DNA from: Aporhodopirellula rubra
Lineage (GTDB): Bacteria; Planctomycetota; Planctomycetia; Pirellulales; Pirellulaceae
Assembly (NCBI RefSeq): GCF_014192335.1
Contig: NZ_JACHXU010000020.1
Span: 99,053-163,052, forward strand
DNA: 64,000 bases
Direction: 5' to 3'
Shown: piece by piece, positions 52,620-62,568 of the stretch
Layout: each line of letters opens with the position of its first letter
How positions within the stretch are numbered: position 1 is the stretch's first letter
The notes under the pieces: model-generated
The model's input: the letters and a program-made list of their open reading frames with translations, nothing else
What the model was told of the DNA's origin: nothing
The model's database searches: none
Made by a program: the position numbers and the translations under genes

Positions 52620-54020
52620 TTACGCGTCTTCCAATAAGCCTTCGATCGAGGCGACGTAGTGGTTCAAGAAATCGCGGCTTTCGGCGACGGTAAATTTCTT
52701 CGGGTCGCAACGCAGGCAGATTTTCAACACGCGTCGGTACGTGAAGACAGAGATCGTCAACCGCGTGCCGTGACGCATTGGCGGCACGCCGTTGATGTCC
52801 GTCATGCGAAGGTTGCCGGCTTTCAGCATTCCCTTTTCGCTGGGGAAGGAAACGCTGAATCGTTTCGTCGGGTCGCCCGTGTTGGACACGATCGCGGTCG
52901 CCAATCTTCGGCGACCGGCGAAGCCACGCTTTAACCAAGTGGGCAGTTTGACGAGGAATGCCATCACGTTCATAAACTGCGTCGTGTGCCGCGTGTGTTT
53001 GAGTTTCAGCAGTTCTTGGGACAACGAGTCGACCAAGGCGGGTGAGTCGACGCACTCGCTACGTTTCCGCCGAATCAGCGCATACGTGACGAGGTTGGCT
53101 GCCGTTGTTAGTCGCGTGTCGGCTTCCCGCAGATCCATCGGCATCATGATGCAGAATTGTCCGCGATGCTGATCCCCTTGAGCGGCGTTCCACGTATTGA
53201 GCGAAACCAGCAATTGCTGGATCAAGAGTTCGTTAGTGGATTGACCGCGTGCCTCGGCGACGTGGCGAAGCTTTTTGAAACGCAGTTTGTCGAATTCGAA
53301 GTCACTGAGCCCTGGGAATAGCGGTTCGACAGTCCCTGGTGCAGGCGTTGGTTTCTTGTCGCGTTTCGATGCAAGTGACTGCATCGTTTGAATCGCCAAC
53401 TTGTAAGCTTCTGATCGGTCGAAGTCGATCTTGCCATCGTCACCACGATAACGCTGAATATTATAAGACGCTTTAACTCGCATCCGCAGGTGCAGCGGAT
53501 CGAAGTCCGGCAAGGGAGCCTCGACGGGTTCGCCGACCAGTTTGGCGTAGTACCACAACCAATCGCCCAACATTTGATAGGCGCCAATACCGTCGCACGT
53601 CGCGTGGTGAAATTGGGTAATGATGACGCTGCGACCTTCACCTGTGCGAATCCAAACTCGCAATCCGACTTCGGTGCGCAAATCAATCGATTCACCGTGC
53701 GGCAACTCGAGTGGTTCGCCGAGTTCGCCCCAGGAGATTTTGACATCGGGTTCGGGTGCCGCAACCCAACAATCGCGGTTGCCTTTCGCGGGACTGACGA
53801 TGGCCTGCAACAACGGGTGGCGTTTCAGAGCGAGCGGAAGTGCTTTCGCAATCGCTTCTCGATCGATGTCACCGTCGAACTCCATTTTGACAATAAATGT
53901 CATTGGATAGTCCACCCGGTCGTCCCATAACATATATTCTTCGAATGGCGTTAGGTATAATGGGAACAATCGCGGCGATCGCACCGGAGCGGCGACATCG
54001 GAAGCTTCGGCAGTGGACAT
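52620..54020 (-). CDS. Condensation/WES-like acyltransferase superfamily protein
   Basis: 466 aa from ATG 54020, with GGGAG 8 bp upstream. The key catalytic motif is ITQFHHATCDGIGAYQML (HHxxxDG), which marks the chloramphenicol acetyltransferase / condensation-domain superfamily; LFPLYLTPFEEYMLWDD and LLQAIVS fit the N-terminal half, and IMMPMDLRE plus VSNTG fit the C-terminal half, which is also seen in wax ester synthase-like and alcohol acetyltransferase-like proteins. It should join an acyl-thioester to an alcohol or amine. No NRPS, ACP or lipid gene is nearby. The frame opens to 54155 but those codons lack a start signal. Confidence 0.83.
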   Translation of the reverse strand: MSTAEASDVAAPVRSPRLFPLYLTPFEEYMLWDDRVDYPMTFIVKMEFDGDIDREAIAKALPLALKRHPLLQAIVSPAKGNRDCWVAAPEPDVKISWGELGEPLELPHGESIDLRTEVGLRVWIRTGEGRSVIITQFHHATCDGIGAYQMLGDWLWYYAKLVGEPVEAPLPDFDPLHLRMRVKASYNIQRYRGDDGKIDFDRSEAYKLAIQTMQSLASKRDKKPTPAPGTVEPLFPGLSDFEFDKLRFKKLRHVAEARGQSTNELLIQQLLVSLNTWNAAQGDQHRGQFCIMMPMDLREADTRLTTAANLVTYALIRRKRSECVDSPALVDSLSQELLKLKHTRHTTQFMNVMAFLVKLPTWLKRGFAGRRRLATAIVSNTGDPTKRFSVSFPSEKGMLKAGNLRMTDINGVPPMRHGTRLTISVFTYRRVLKICLRCDPKKFTVAESRDFLNHYVASIEGLLEDA

Positions 54021-54258
54021 GAATACTCTCCCGCAATCAGGCGGCGAGGTGGTTGGAACGATACTGATTGGACAAACGAGGTGGGACGGTTTCTCACGTT
54101 TGATCGTCAGTAGAAAAACGCTCAGGCTTGCGTGCAGAACATCTGCCCCTCCCATCGCAGACAGCCCGCCTGACGCAAAAACGTAACCCGCTAATGATTA
54201 CCAACCCTCAAAAATAGTCGGATCGAAGACAGTTTTTATCGGTTTTAGGATGGTTTTT

Positions 54259-56772
54259 ATGATTCCTCTGACAGCGGTGACGTTTTTTCGGATCGTCCTC
54301 GGCGTGTCTCTGGTCTTGGTAGTGGCGTCCCCGACCGTCTCCCTGGGCGACGACATCACGCAGGTCGAATCGTTTATCGATCAGTATTGCATGGATTGCC
54401 ACAACCAATCCGATGCGATTGCCGACCTCGATCTCGAGTCGATTCCCCTATCAGACGTGGATTGGACGGGCTCTCCATCCTCGGAACGGAAACTGTCGCA
54501 CGCTCACGCCGACCCGCTCTCGGATTGGGAGACGACGCTGAAGCGGATCGCGTCTCGACAAATGCCACCCGCCGACTCCGACCGGCCGACCGATGATGAA
54601 TACCGACGCGTCACCGAGCAGCTCGGCCGTGTGCTCGACGAGGTGGCCTCGACGTCGCCACGAATTCCTCGCGTCGATTCGCTCCGCCGGTTGACCCGAA
54701 CGGAATATCAAAACAGTGTTCGCGATCTGCTCGGAATCGAAGTCGATATCACCGCTTGGTTACCCAAAGATGAGTCGAGCGGTGGATTCGACAATATCAC
54801 CGTCGGTGACCTCTCGCCTTCATTGATGAGTCGCTATCTGACCGCGGCCGAACAGATCAGCCGTATCGCCATCGGCCGTCCCGTGGGAACCCCGATGGGG
54901 ATCAACGTTCGGTTGCCCGCCGATCTCACGCAGGAACGTCACATCGCGGGACTGCCCCTAGGTACACGGGGTGGGACAAACATTCGACACACGTTTGCTG
55001 AATCGGGTGTTTATGAAATCGCGGTTCGCTTAACACGTGACCGCGACGAGATGATTGAAGGGTTGTCTCGTCCGCATGACCTCGACGTTTTGATCGATTG
55101 CACGCCTACGCATCGCTGGACGCTCAAACCACCGAAGGGAAACCGCGACGACACTTTGATCGACGCGAACCTCAACATTCGAGTGCCCATCACCGCCGGG
55201 CCGCATGACATTGCCGTCACGTTCGTCAGTCAAGGCGATTCCTTGCTGGAGATCAAACGCCAACCGTTCGATTCAGCCTACAACCGACATCGGCACCCGC
55301 GTCAACAACCGGCGTTGTTCGAAGTTTCAATTGTCGGCCCGCTAACGAGCGACGAGCAAGTCGAACAAACACGCAACCGTACGACGACCAATACCCCGAG
55401 TCGCCAACGCATCTTCACCACGCGTCCGCAATCATCAGCCGTAGACGATCAAATCGCGGCTGCTGACACGATCCTCCGACGTCTCGCGCGTGTCGCGTTT
55501 CGACGTGACGTGACCGACGAAGATTTGCTCACCGCGATGACCTTTTTTGAGGACGCGATCGCCCCGAAACGAGAGAGCGACTTGGGGTGGCGTAACCGAT
55601 TCGATCTCGGGATCGAACGTGCGGTGGCGTCCATTTTAGTGAACCCGAACTTCTTGTTTCATGTCGAATCGTCCGTCGAACGCACTGACGAAAATCGCGA
55701 CACGCCCGACGCGAGTGTCGAACGTTCTGTCGACTCAGGTGAGCCATCGTTGGTTCGGATCAGTGACTTCGAACTGGCCTCACGTTTGGCCTCGTTCTTG
55801 TGGAGTAGTCTCCCGGACGAAGAATTGCTCGACCTAGCGTCGTCGGGAACGTTGTCGAACCCTGACGTGCTGAGTGCCCAAGTTTCGCGAATGCTTTCCG
55901 ATGAACGTTCGCGTAGTCTCGTCGATCACTTTGCCGCGCAGTGGTTGTACCTGCGGAACCTCGACGCGATCACACCTGACCTACGATTGTTTCCCGACTT
56001 TGACGAAAACTTACGCCGTGCCTTTCGTGGTGAAACCGCATCGCTGTTCGCGCATGTGCTCGCCACCGACGCAAGCCTGTTGACGCTGATCGATACCGAC
56101 TACACGTTTCTCAATGAACGTTTGGCACGCCACTATGACATTCCCGGAGTTCTCGGTGACGAATTTCGCAAAGTCGAATTGCCCGCCGATTCGCATCGTG
56201 GCGGGATTTTGCGTCACGGCAGCATCCTGTCCGTGACGTCGTACGCGACTCGCACGTCGCCAACGATTCGCGGGAATTGGATCCTCGAAAACATTGTCGG
56301 AACGCCGCCCCCGCCTCCGCCGCCGGACGTTCCCACGCTGAAGGAAAAATCGGCGTTGACGGCGGCGACGTTTCGCGAACGACTCGCCCTGCATCGCCAA
56401 AACGAGTCCTGTGCTGCGTGCCACGCGTTGATCGATCCCGTCGGTTTTTCGCTCGATCATTATGATGCAGTCGGTCGGTGGAGAACGTATGATGGAGAGC
56501 ATCCGATCGACGCATCAGGGACGTTACCCGACGGCACCGATGTCGATGGAGTGGAAGATCTCGAATCGAGCCTGCTGGAGAACCCACAAATGTTCGTCAG
56601 TTGTTTCAGTGAAAAAATGATGACGTTCGCACTCGGCAGGATGGTGACTCATCACGATGCGGCGGCGGTACGCGGCATCGTTCGTGCGGCGGAACGAGAC
56701 GACTACCGAATCACATCTATCATTCAGGCGGTCGTCGCGAGCCGACCATTCCAATATCGATCCCGCCTTTAA
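54259..56772 (+). CDS. Exported DUF1587/DUF1592/DUF1588/DUF1585 planctomycete protein with cytochrome c motif
   Basis: 837 aa from ATG 54259 (AGGATGG before it; ATG 54250 is also open). Signal peptide, then a single heme c site CMDCH near residue 47. Planctomycete domains follow: DUF1587 (RRLTRTEYQNSVRDLLGI), a ligand-sandwich part, DUF1592 (the LASFLWSSLPDEELLDLA block), DUF1588 (GGILRHGSILSVTSYATRTS, PTIRGNWILENIVGTPPPPP), and DUF1585 (the CAACH-like CAACHALIDPVGFSLDHYDA). CAACH gives a second heme-like site. These proteins are highly repeated in planctomycetes and linked to polysaccharide use. First gene of a three-gene operon. Confidence 0.93.
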   Translation: MIPLTAVTFFRIVLGVSLVLVVASPTVSLGDDITQVESFIDQYCMDCHNQSDAIADLDLESIPLSDVDWTGSPSSERKLSHAHADPLSDWETTLKRIASRQMPPADSDRPTDDEYRRVTEQLGRVLDEVASTSPRIPRVDSLRRLTRTEYQNSVRDLLGIEVDITAWLPKDESSGGFDNITVGDLSPSLMSRYLTAAEQISRIAIGRPVGTPMGINVRLPADLTQERHIAGLPLGTRGGTNIRHTFAESGVYEIAVRLTRDRDEMIEGLSRPHDLDVLIDCTPTHRWTLKPPKGNRDDTLIDANLNIRVPITAGPHDIAVTFVSQGDSLLEIKRQPFDSAYNRHRHPRQQPALFEVSIVGPLTSDEQVEQTRNRTTTNTPSRQRIFTTRPQSSAVDDQIAAADTILRRLARVAFRRDVTDEDLLTAMTFFEDAIAPKRESDLGWRNRFDLGIERAVASILVNPNFLFHVESSVERTDENRDTPDASVERSVDSGEPSLVRISDFELASRLASFLWSSLPDEELLDLASSGTLSNPDVLSAQVSRMLSDERSRSLVDHFAAQWLYLRNLDAITPDLRLFPDFDENLRRAFRGETASLFAHVLATDASLLTLIDTDYTFLNERLARHYDIPGVLGDEFRKVELPADSHRGGILRHGSILSVTSYATRTSPTIRGNWILENIVGTPPPPPPPDVPTLKEKSALTAATFRERLALHRQNESCAACHALIDPVGFSLDHYDAVGRWRTYDGEHPIDASGTLPDGTDVDGVEDLESSLLENPQMFVSCFSEKMMTFALGRMVTHHDAAAVRGIVRAAERDDYRITSIIQAVVASRPFQYRSRL

Positions 56773-56802
56773 TCCCCACCTTCGCCAGCCTAAGGCTCTG
56801 TC

Positions 56803-58140
56803 ATGTTTCTGCAAAAGCAATCATTGCCCCGTCGCACGATGTTACGAGGCATGGGCACCGCAATTGCATTGCCGCTGCTCGATGCCATGGTCCCCACGCT
56901 TACTGCCGAGGAACTCACTCCTGCCGCAGACGCGAATCTACGCCGGATCGGATACATCTACACGCCGATGGGTTACAACCCGGCCGAGTGGACACCCAAA
57001 GACGACACTCTCGATGAATTGCCCTCGAGCCTTTCGTCGCTCGAATCGGTCAAAGATCAGCTTTGTGTGATCACGGGCATGGACCTGCAGAACGCGTACC
57101 CCGGTTCGCATGCAACCTCCAACGCCGCCTTCCTGAGTGCCGCCCAAGCGAAGTTGACCGAGAGCAGCGATTACTATCTCGGCACGACCGTTGACCAGAT
57201 CGCGGCGAAACAGTTCGGTCACGAAACACAACTGCCGTCACTCGAACTCGCGATGGATCTGCTCTCCACGGTCGGGCAGTGCGACAACGGATATGCGTGT
57301 GTCTATCAGAACAATCTGTCCTGGTCTTCGCCGACAACACCATTGCCATCGGAAGCTCATCCGCGGATCGTCTTCGAACAACTCTTCGGTGAAGGCGGAA
57401 CGCCCGAACAACGCAGTGAAGCGATGCGGCGCCGGGCCAGTTTGCTCGACAGCGTCACGACCGAAATCAAACGACTCAAACAGCGACTCGGTGGCGGCGA
57501 TCGCAACAAAATCGACCAGTACGTCGACAGCATTCGTGAAGTCGAACGCCGAATCGACCGATCACTCGCCACGGCAAAGGACAACCCGCTTCCCGATCTC
57601 GACCGCCCCGTCGGCGTGCCGGTCGCCTACGCCGATCACGCTCGGTTGATGTTTGATTTGCAATTGCTCGCCTTCCAAGGCGACATCACTCGAATCGTGA
57701 CGTTCCAGTTGGCTCGCGAAGCCAGCACGCGAACGTATCCTGAAATTGGCGTCCCCGACCCGCACCACCCCGTTACGCACCACGGTGGCAACCCGGCGAA
57801 GCTAGCCAAGATCGCCAAAATCAATCAGTTTCATGTGTCTTTGTTTGCCGAGTTCCTTGAGAAAATGGATTCCATTTCCGAAGGCAACGGCACCCTGCTC
57901 GATCATTCGCTGTACATGTACGGCAGCGGCATGGGGGATCCCGATGCTCATGATCACAAGGATTTGCCGATCCTCGTCGCCGGTGGCGCCGCGGGCAACA
58001 TGAAGGGCGGACGGCACCTGCGGTACGACAAACCCGAACCGCTGTCGAACCTGCACCTGACCTTGCTCAACAAAGTCGGTGTGCCGCTCGAGAAGTTTTC
58101 CGACAGCACCGGACAAGTGGACGCTCTATTCGATGTTTAA
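56803..58140 (+). CDS. DUF1552 family protein with Tat signal
   Basis: 445 aa. N-terminal twin-arginine signal LPRRTMLRGMGTAIALPLLD, then the DUF1552 body: IGYIYTPMGYNPAEWTPKD, GMDLQNAYPGSHATSNAAFL, KIDQYVDSIREVERRI, LLAFQGDITRIVTFQLARE, VTHHGGNPAKLAKIAKIN, YMYGSGMGDPDAHDHKDLPI, LVAGGAAG. The family is DUF1501-related (sulfatase/alkaline-phosphatase-like fold), exported folded, and always paired with DUF1592 genes as here (30 bp downstream). Its catalytic role is not known. Confidence 0.94.
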   Translation: MFLQKQSLPRRTMLRGMGTAIALPLLDAMVPTLTAEELTPAADANLRRIGYIYTPMGYNPAEWTPKDDTLDELPSSLSSLESVKDQLCVITGMDLQNAYPGSHATSNAAFLSAAQAKLTESSDYYLGTTVDQIAAKQFGHETQLPSLELAMDLLSTVGQCDNGYACVYQNNLSWSSPTTPLPSEAHPRIVFEQLFGEGGTPEQRSEAMRRRASLLDSVTTEIKRLKQRLGGGDRNKIDQYVDSIREVERRIDRSLATAKDNPLPDLDRPVGVPVAYADHARLMFDLQLLAFQGDITRIVTFQLAREASTRTYPEIGVPDPHHPVTHHGGNPAKLAKIAKINQFHVSLFAEFLEKMDSISEGNGTLLDHSLYMYGSGMGDPDAHDHKDLPILVAGGAAGNMKGGRHLRYDKPEPLSNLHLTLLNKVGVPLEKFSDSTGQVDALFDV

Positions 58141-59665
58141 GTTCACCCCGTTGGCAACGAGTCCGAGTCCAAACAGCCGATTCGTTTGCTCTCTCGTCGA
58201 CGTCTCAATAAATCGCATCACTGCCGCAGTGTTAGTAATCGCTGGTCTGACGCTAGGCGTCGGTGACCTCGGTTCGGCTGTTTGCTCGGCCGCGTCTCCG
58301 GCAATGCGATTGGTCGATGCGATCGAGCAACAGGATTGGGCGACATCGGAATCGTTGTTGAAAAATCAACCGAGCGATCATGATCTCGTCAATCAGGCTC
58401 AACCCGATGGAATGACTCCGCTGCACTGGGCCGTTGCCCACGACAACGCTGATTGGACGCTGCGATTGCTCGAGCAGGGAGCCGACGCCAACGCGGTTAC
58501 CTATTTCAAGATCACACCGCTCGCGATTGCATGCCAGAACGGCAACGTTCCAACCGCCCGTGCCTTGCTCGACCATGATGCGAAGCCGGACGCGAGATTG
58601 CCCGGCAACACGACCGCGTTGATGTTAGCCGCTCGAGGTGGGCATGTCGAACTGTGTCGGCTTCTTATCGAACACGGTGCAGACGTGGCCGCGACCGAGC
58701 GTGCGGGGCAGAGCCCGTTGATGTTCGCCGCCGCCGAAGGACGATCCGATGTCATTGAACTGCTGCTCGATTCCGGGGCCGACCTCAATCGAACGCTCCC
58801 GTCCGGTTTCTCGCCGCTGTGTTTTGCCGCTCGACAAGGACACATTGCCGCCGCAATGACGTTGCTCGATCGCGGGGCCAGTGTAAACGAAACGATGGAT
58901 CCGAAGAAAACCGGGGGACGCAACCCTCGAAAGGGAATGACCCCGTTGATGCTGGCCGTTGAGAGCGCCCATTACGAACTCGCGATAAAACTCGTCGAAC
59001 GAGGCGCCGACCCAAACGATGAGTCCAGCGGGTACGCACCGCTGCACGCATTATGTTGGGTTCGACGTCCCGGCAAAGGAGACAATCCCGAGGGTGATCC
59101 CGCCCCACGCGGCAGCGGCAACCTCTCGTCGCTCGAGTTTGTTCGACAAATCGTGGCGACCGGCGCTGACGTTAATTTGCAATTGCGACGCGGCAAAGCC
59201 GCCAAGGGATTGATTACCCCACGAGGCGCGACGCCGTTTCTCTTGGCTGCCCAACGCGTTGATCTCGCGCTGATGGAATTGTTGTTAGAGCTGGGGGCTG
59301 ACCCAACCCTGACAAACATCGACGAGGTGAACCCGCTGATGGCCGCTGCCGGGATTGGAACCGATCACGTCGGCGAGCACGAAGGGACACCGGAGGAAGT
59401 CGAGGAGGCAGTAAAGATGCTCGTCGGCTTGGGACTGGATATCAACTCGGTATCCAAGACGGGCGAAACCGCGATGCACGGAGCCGCATACCGGTGTTTC
59501 CCCGAAATCATTCGCTTGGTCGCTCAGTTAGGCGCCGATCAGGAAACGTGGGACCACAAGAATAAATTCGGTTGGACGCCGATGGACATTGCAAAAGGCT
59601 ACCGCCCTGGATCGTTCAAACCCGATCCCGCCACCATCGCCGAATTGCAGGCCGTCAGTCGGTAG
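58133..59665 (+). CDS. Exported ankyrin-repeat protein
   Basis: 510 aa. The start ATG at 58133 lies inside the end of the DUF1552 gene (ATGTTTAAG contains its TAA), so translation is coupled. After a signal-like N-terminus (ITAAVLVIAGLTLGVGDLG) come about eight ankyrin repeats with the usual TPLHWAVAHD, NTTALMLAARGGHVELCRLL, SPLMFAAAEGRSDVIELLLD, FSPLCFAARQGHIAAAMTLL and MTPLMLAVESAHYELAIKLV units and a final TAMHGAAYR. It should form a binding partner surface. The DUF1592-DUF1552-ankyrin order recurs in planctomycetes. Confidence 0.93.
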   Translation: MFKFTPLATSPSPNSRFVCSLVDVSINRITAAVLVIAGLTLGVGDLGSAVCSAASPAMRLVDAIEQQDWATSESLLKNQPSDHDLVNQAQPDGMTPLHWAVAHDNADWTLRLLEQGADANAVTYFKITPLAIACQNGNVPTARALLDHDAKPDARLPGNTTALMLAARGGHVELCRLLIEHGADVAATERAGQSPLMFAAAEGRSDVIELLLDSGADLNRTLPSGFSPLCFAARQGHIAAAMTLLDRGASVNETMDPKKTGGRNPRKGMTPLMLAVESAHYELAIKLVERGADPNDESSGYAPLHALCWVRRPGKGDNPEGDPAPRGSGNLSSLEFVRQIVATGADVNLQLRRGKAAKGLITPRGATPFLLAAQRVDLALMELLLELGADPTLTNIDEVNPLMAAAGIGTDHVGEHEGTPEEVEEAVKMLVGLGLDINSVSKTGETAMHGAAYRCFPEIIRLVAQLGADQETWDHKNKFGWTPMDIAKGYRPGSFKPDPATIAELQAVSR

Positions 59666-59838
59666 GCGTCCCTGCGGACTGCGGACGGCGAGTGGACGCA
59701 GACGTTGCCGTCACCCGAGCGGAGCCTGCCGATCGGCACGTCATTCGCATAGGTGCCTCCTCATTGGCCGCGGGTTTGCCGTCGAGGTGACGGCAAGCAT
59801 CAACACGGCCCTTTCAATCTTGAACATGAGGAGACGTG

Positions 59839-60540
59839 ATGCGATTTGTTTTGTTGCTGATGTGCACGACAGGGGTTAGCCATTGGTTGCACGCGGAGAC
59901 TTCGATGGTTGACCAAGTCGAAGCCGCAATCGTCAAACAAACCAACACGTTCCGCGAAAAACACGAACTGCCTCCAGTCGAAGAAGATTCGGCGCTGACC
60001 AAGACCGCATCCAAGTTCGCGAAATTCATGGCCGAGTCGGGAACGTACGGCCACCATGCCGATGGGAAATCACCCGCTCAGAGGGCCAAAGAGTCAGGAT
60101 ACGAATACTGCGTCGTCCGCGAGAACATCGCCTACCGGACGAACACCGGCGAAATCACCGCGGAAGGACTGATCGACGTTTTTGTTCAAGGATGGATCGA
60201 CTCGCCACCCCATCGCGAAAACATGCTCGCCGATTACGTTACGCAAACGGGCGTCACCGTCGCGACATCGGATCAAACGACCTACTACGCCGTACAACTT
60301 TTTGGGCGTCCCAAATCCGCAGCAATTCGTCTGAAAATCGAAAACGAGTCCGACGAACCTCAAACCTTGCATGTCGAAGCGAACGACTCGGCGGATGAGA
60401 TCGAGATGCCGCCGCGAACCGTTTTGACAATGACCCGTTGTTTCCCAACAACTTTGCGAGTGCAGGGCAGTGACTCGGAAGTCAGCGTGAACGAATCTGT
60501 CGAACTGACGATCACCGAGGATGGAGTCATCAAGGAGTAA
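59839..60540 (+). CDS. Exported CAP/SCP-domain protein
   Basis: 233 aa from ATG 59839 with GAGGAG upstream; signal peptide MRFVLLLMCTTGVSHWLHA. The CAP domain (about 25-160) shows the family order: helix with TNTFREKHELPPV, SALTKTASKFAKFMAESG, YGHHADG with the conserved His, AKESGYEYCVVRENIAY (the 'GEN' motif appears as REN), and WIDSPPHRENMLADY (the 'W-x(3)-S-x(2)-HR-x-N-ML' signature), then TQTGVTVATSDQTTYYAVQLFG. A C-terminal beta domain follows. CAP proteins act outside the cell; in bacteria the role is usually unknown. Its role in the surrounding operon is unclear. Confidence 0.9.
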   Translation: MRFVLLLMCTTGVSHWLHAETSMVDQVEAAIVKQTNTFREKHELPPVEEDSALTKTASKFAKFMAESGTYGHHADGKSPAQRAKESGYEYCVVRENIAYRTNTGEITAEGLIDVFVQGWIDSPPHRENMLADYVTQTGVTVATSDQTTYYAVQLFGRPKSAAIRLKIENESDEPQTLHVEANDSADEIEMPPRTVLTMTRCFPTTLRVQGSDSEVSVNESVELTITEDGVIKE

Positions 60541-60792
60541 CCGAACCGCCGTTGAAGCAACTCACTACGGGCGGGTCCAGCAAGCTTCACCCTGTTCGAT
60601 CAAACAAGAAAATCGAAAGAGACGCCATGGTTTACTTCATGATGTCCCTTTCGCTTCAATAATTTACGACTGTCTCGTCTGTTCGGTATTTAACCGACCA
60701 ATGTGCCACATCGGTTACCGAGGACGACCAAGTTTTCGACAACCGCGGGTTGATACAGATCGAGATCAAACTGCGTCCGTCAATTTAGAACT

Positions 60793-61413
60793 TCAGACGA
60801 CGCCCCATTTCGAGCGAATGAAGATAAACTTGATCCGAGAACGTTTGGTTGGATAGTTGTCCGATGCCCTGGTCAGTGATTCCGTTCCCATGAATCGGTA
60901 ACCCCCGAACAGTTCTGCCCGTTGGGTGAAGGCGAACGTCGTTCCTACTTTGGCTTGGTATGCCATGCCAAAATCACTCGTCGCTTGGATCGCATTACCG
61001 AACGTATCATCAAGACAGTTGATTTGAACGCGGGCAACGCCTAACCCCAATCCGCCGTACACCTCCAGGCGCGAACTGATCGGAAAATCGAGATAGCCAT
61101 TGATCATGTAGCTGTCGATGTCCAGGTTGCCCGTGGGGACGTTGAGTCCCAAAACGGTATTGACGTCCGCGTTGAATTTGTTGGCTTCGAATGCGATCCT
61201 GCCAGCGTCTTCCTGCCAACCGAGGAAAGCACTCATGTCCAAGCCGGCTTCGTAGTCGAGTTCCGCAATTCCGTCTTCGTTGTCATGGATGAGTGAGAGT
61301 CCTCCGGATGCACCGACGTAGAACGGACGACACGCGTCGTCCCCGCGAGCCTGCGTCCCTACAGTTGATCCGAGGAGAATGAATACCAAACCAAAAAGCA
61401 TGCAGCGTTTCAT
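60793..61413 (-). CDS. Outer-membrane beta-barrel protein (OmpA/opacity-like)
   Basis: 206 aa from ATG 61413 with AAGGA 6 bp before it; signal peptide (RCMLFGLVFILLGSTVGTQA). The mature part is an eight-strand barrel pattern: CRPFYVGASGGLSLIH, DYEAGLDMSAFLGWQ, AFEANKFNADV, NGYLDFPISSRLEVYGGLGLGVARVQ, YQAKVGTTFAFTQRAELFGG and a last strand with FIFIRSKWGVV. The strand-turn-strand spacing and 'LELYGGLGLG' resemble opacity-protein/OmpA-like barrels. Function unknown. Its last strand does not end in Phe, which departs from the usual outer-membrane signal. Confidence 0.78.
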   Translation of the reverse strand: MKRCMLFGLVFILLGSTVGTQARGDDACRPFYVGASGGLSLIHDNEDGIAELDYEAGLDMSAFLGWQEDAGRIAFEANKFNADVNTVLGLNVPTGNLDIDSYMINGYLDFPISSRLEVYGGLGLGVARVQINCLDDTFGNAIQATSDFGMAYQAKVGTTFAFTQRAELFGGYRFMGTESLTRASDNYPTKRSRIKFIFIRSKWGVV

Positions 61414-62568
61414 AACAAATCCTTTTTTGTGATTGCCAGACTGACACACGGTGGCCGACCGCAGCGTCTACCGTGACGCCGGCCGACGGGCTCGAACGAG
61501 CCTGCCGGGGGCAATGAAAGCCACCTAATTTCCTCCCCCAAGAGGGCCCTTGCCTGGGCGGTACCGCTATCAGCAAAGAGGCCGGGCTCCACAGAGGTGG
61601 CAAACTTCTGGCCAAATTGGAAGTTCGGTTTAGACAAGCCCGTGCGATCGAATCGAACGGAGCAGCCTTCGCGATCGATATACTCAACCACGAAAGTGCT
61701 GCACGCATTTGTTAAACGCCGCTAAGGGACTCTGCAAACCTTACTGATGGAGACGTTTTCGGGTTACGTTGACGCTGTGATGTTGGAGTCAGGCTGGCGC
61801 GTCAAAGAAAACAGCTTCTCGAACAAAACGAACACCCAACCTGCGGCGGAAAGACGACGGGAGCGAGAAACTGACATCGCGAACGTCAAACTGGATTTCT
61901 TTGAACCGCCCGCAGGTCCCCGTTTCGTCGCCGCCGGTGGCGTCTCAGCGAACATGCTCTACTTGACGATGGTGGCGAATAAACCGCCATCGGTGAAGAG
62001 ACGAAGTTCACCGACGCTCTCAGCATGATCCCAGACGATCAGGAAAAACACGACGAACCGCTAAGTGAAATCTTCGAACGATAGCGGGCGTCACTCACGA
62101 ACAGGCGAGCGCGCACTGAGTATCAGAACACGCAATCCGATGCAGGTTACCCGCGAATGCAACCTAGGTTGCGCACATAACTCATTAGAAATGGCAATCG
62201 AATGTGGGGACTCGGTTGCGAGCCCCGCTCATAATGAGCGCATTGACGTTCAGTTTGTCATCCTCAGAGTCTGCGTTCCGCGGACGGCACTCGAATTCCT
62301 TGGTGAGCGTCAGCGCCCGATCGATCCCTCCTTTGGTAGTCGCACCTGATTCGCCGCATCGCATACTCTTTGATGGAACAATCGTCATCGAAATAGTCTT
62401 CCTCGTGTCAGGCCGCTGCGGGATTCCCAATGCGATCATGCCGCGATGAGCCTACTCCCGACGACGTTGTCTGCGACAAGGCTTCCCTTGGGAGGCGATT
62501 AGGGAGTGCGAGAAATGGTTTCGATGCACGCCGCCCCTAGGACTCACAACTCTCAAACATTGCTGACT
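61414..62568. other. Long intergenic stretch with a possible decayed gene
   Basis: About 1150 bp between the beta-barrel and DUF1080 genes. Between 61747 and 62084 a plus frame reads ANVKLDFFEPPAGPRFVAAG and then, after a shift of frame near 61985, ALSMIPDDQEKHDEPLSEIF ending in TAG. Both parts look like protein, so a frameshifted remnant is likely. An imperfect hairpin (GGGGACTCG ... CGAGCCCC) lies near 62205-62227. Otherwise nothing is recognised. Confidence 0.35.
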
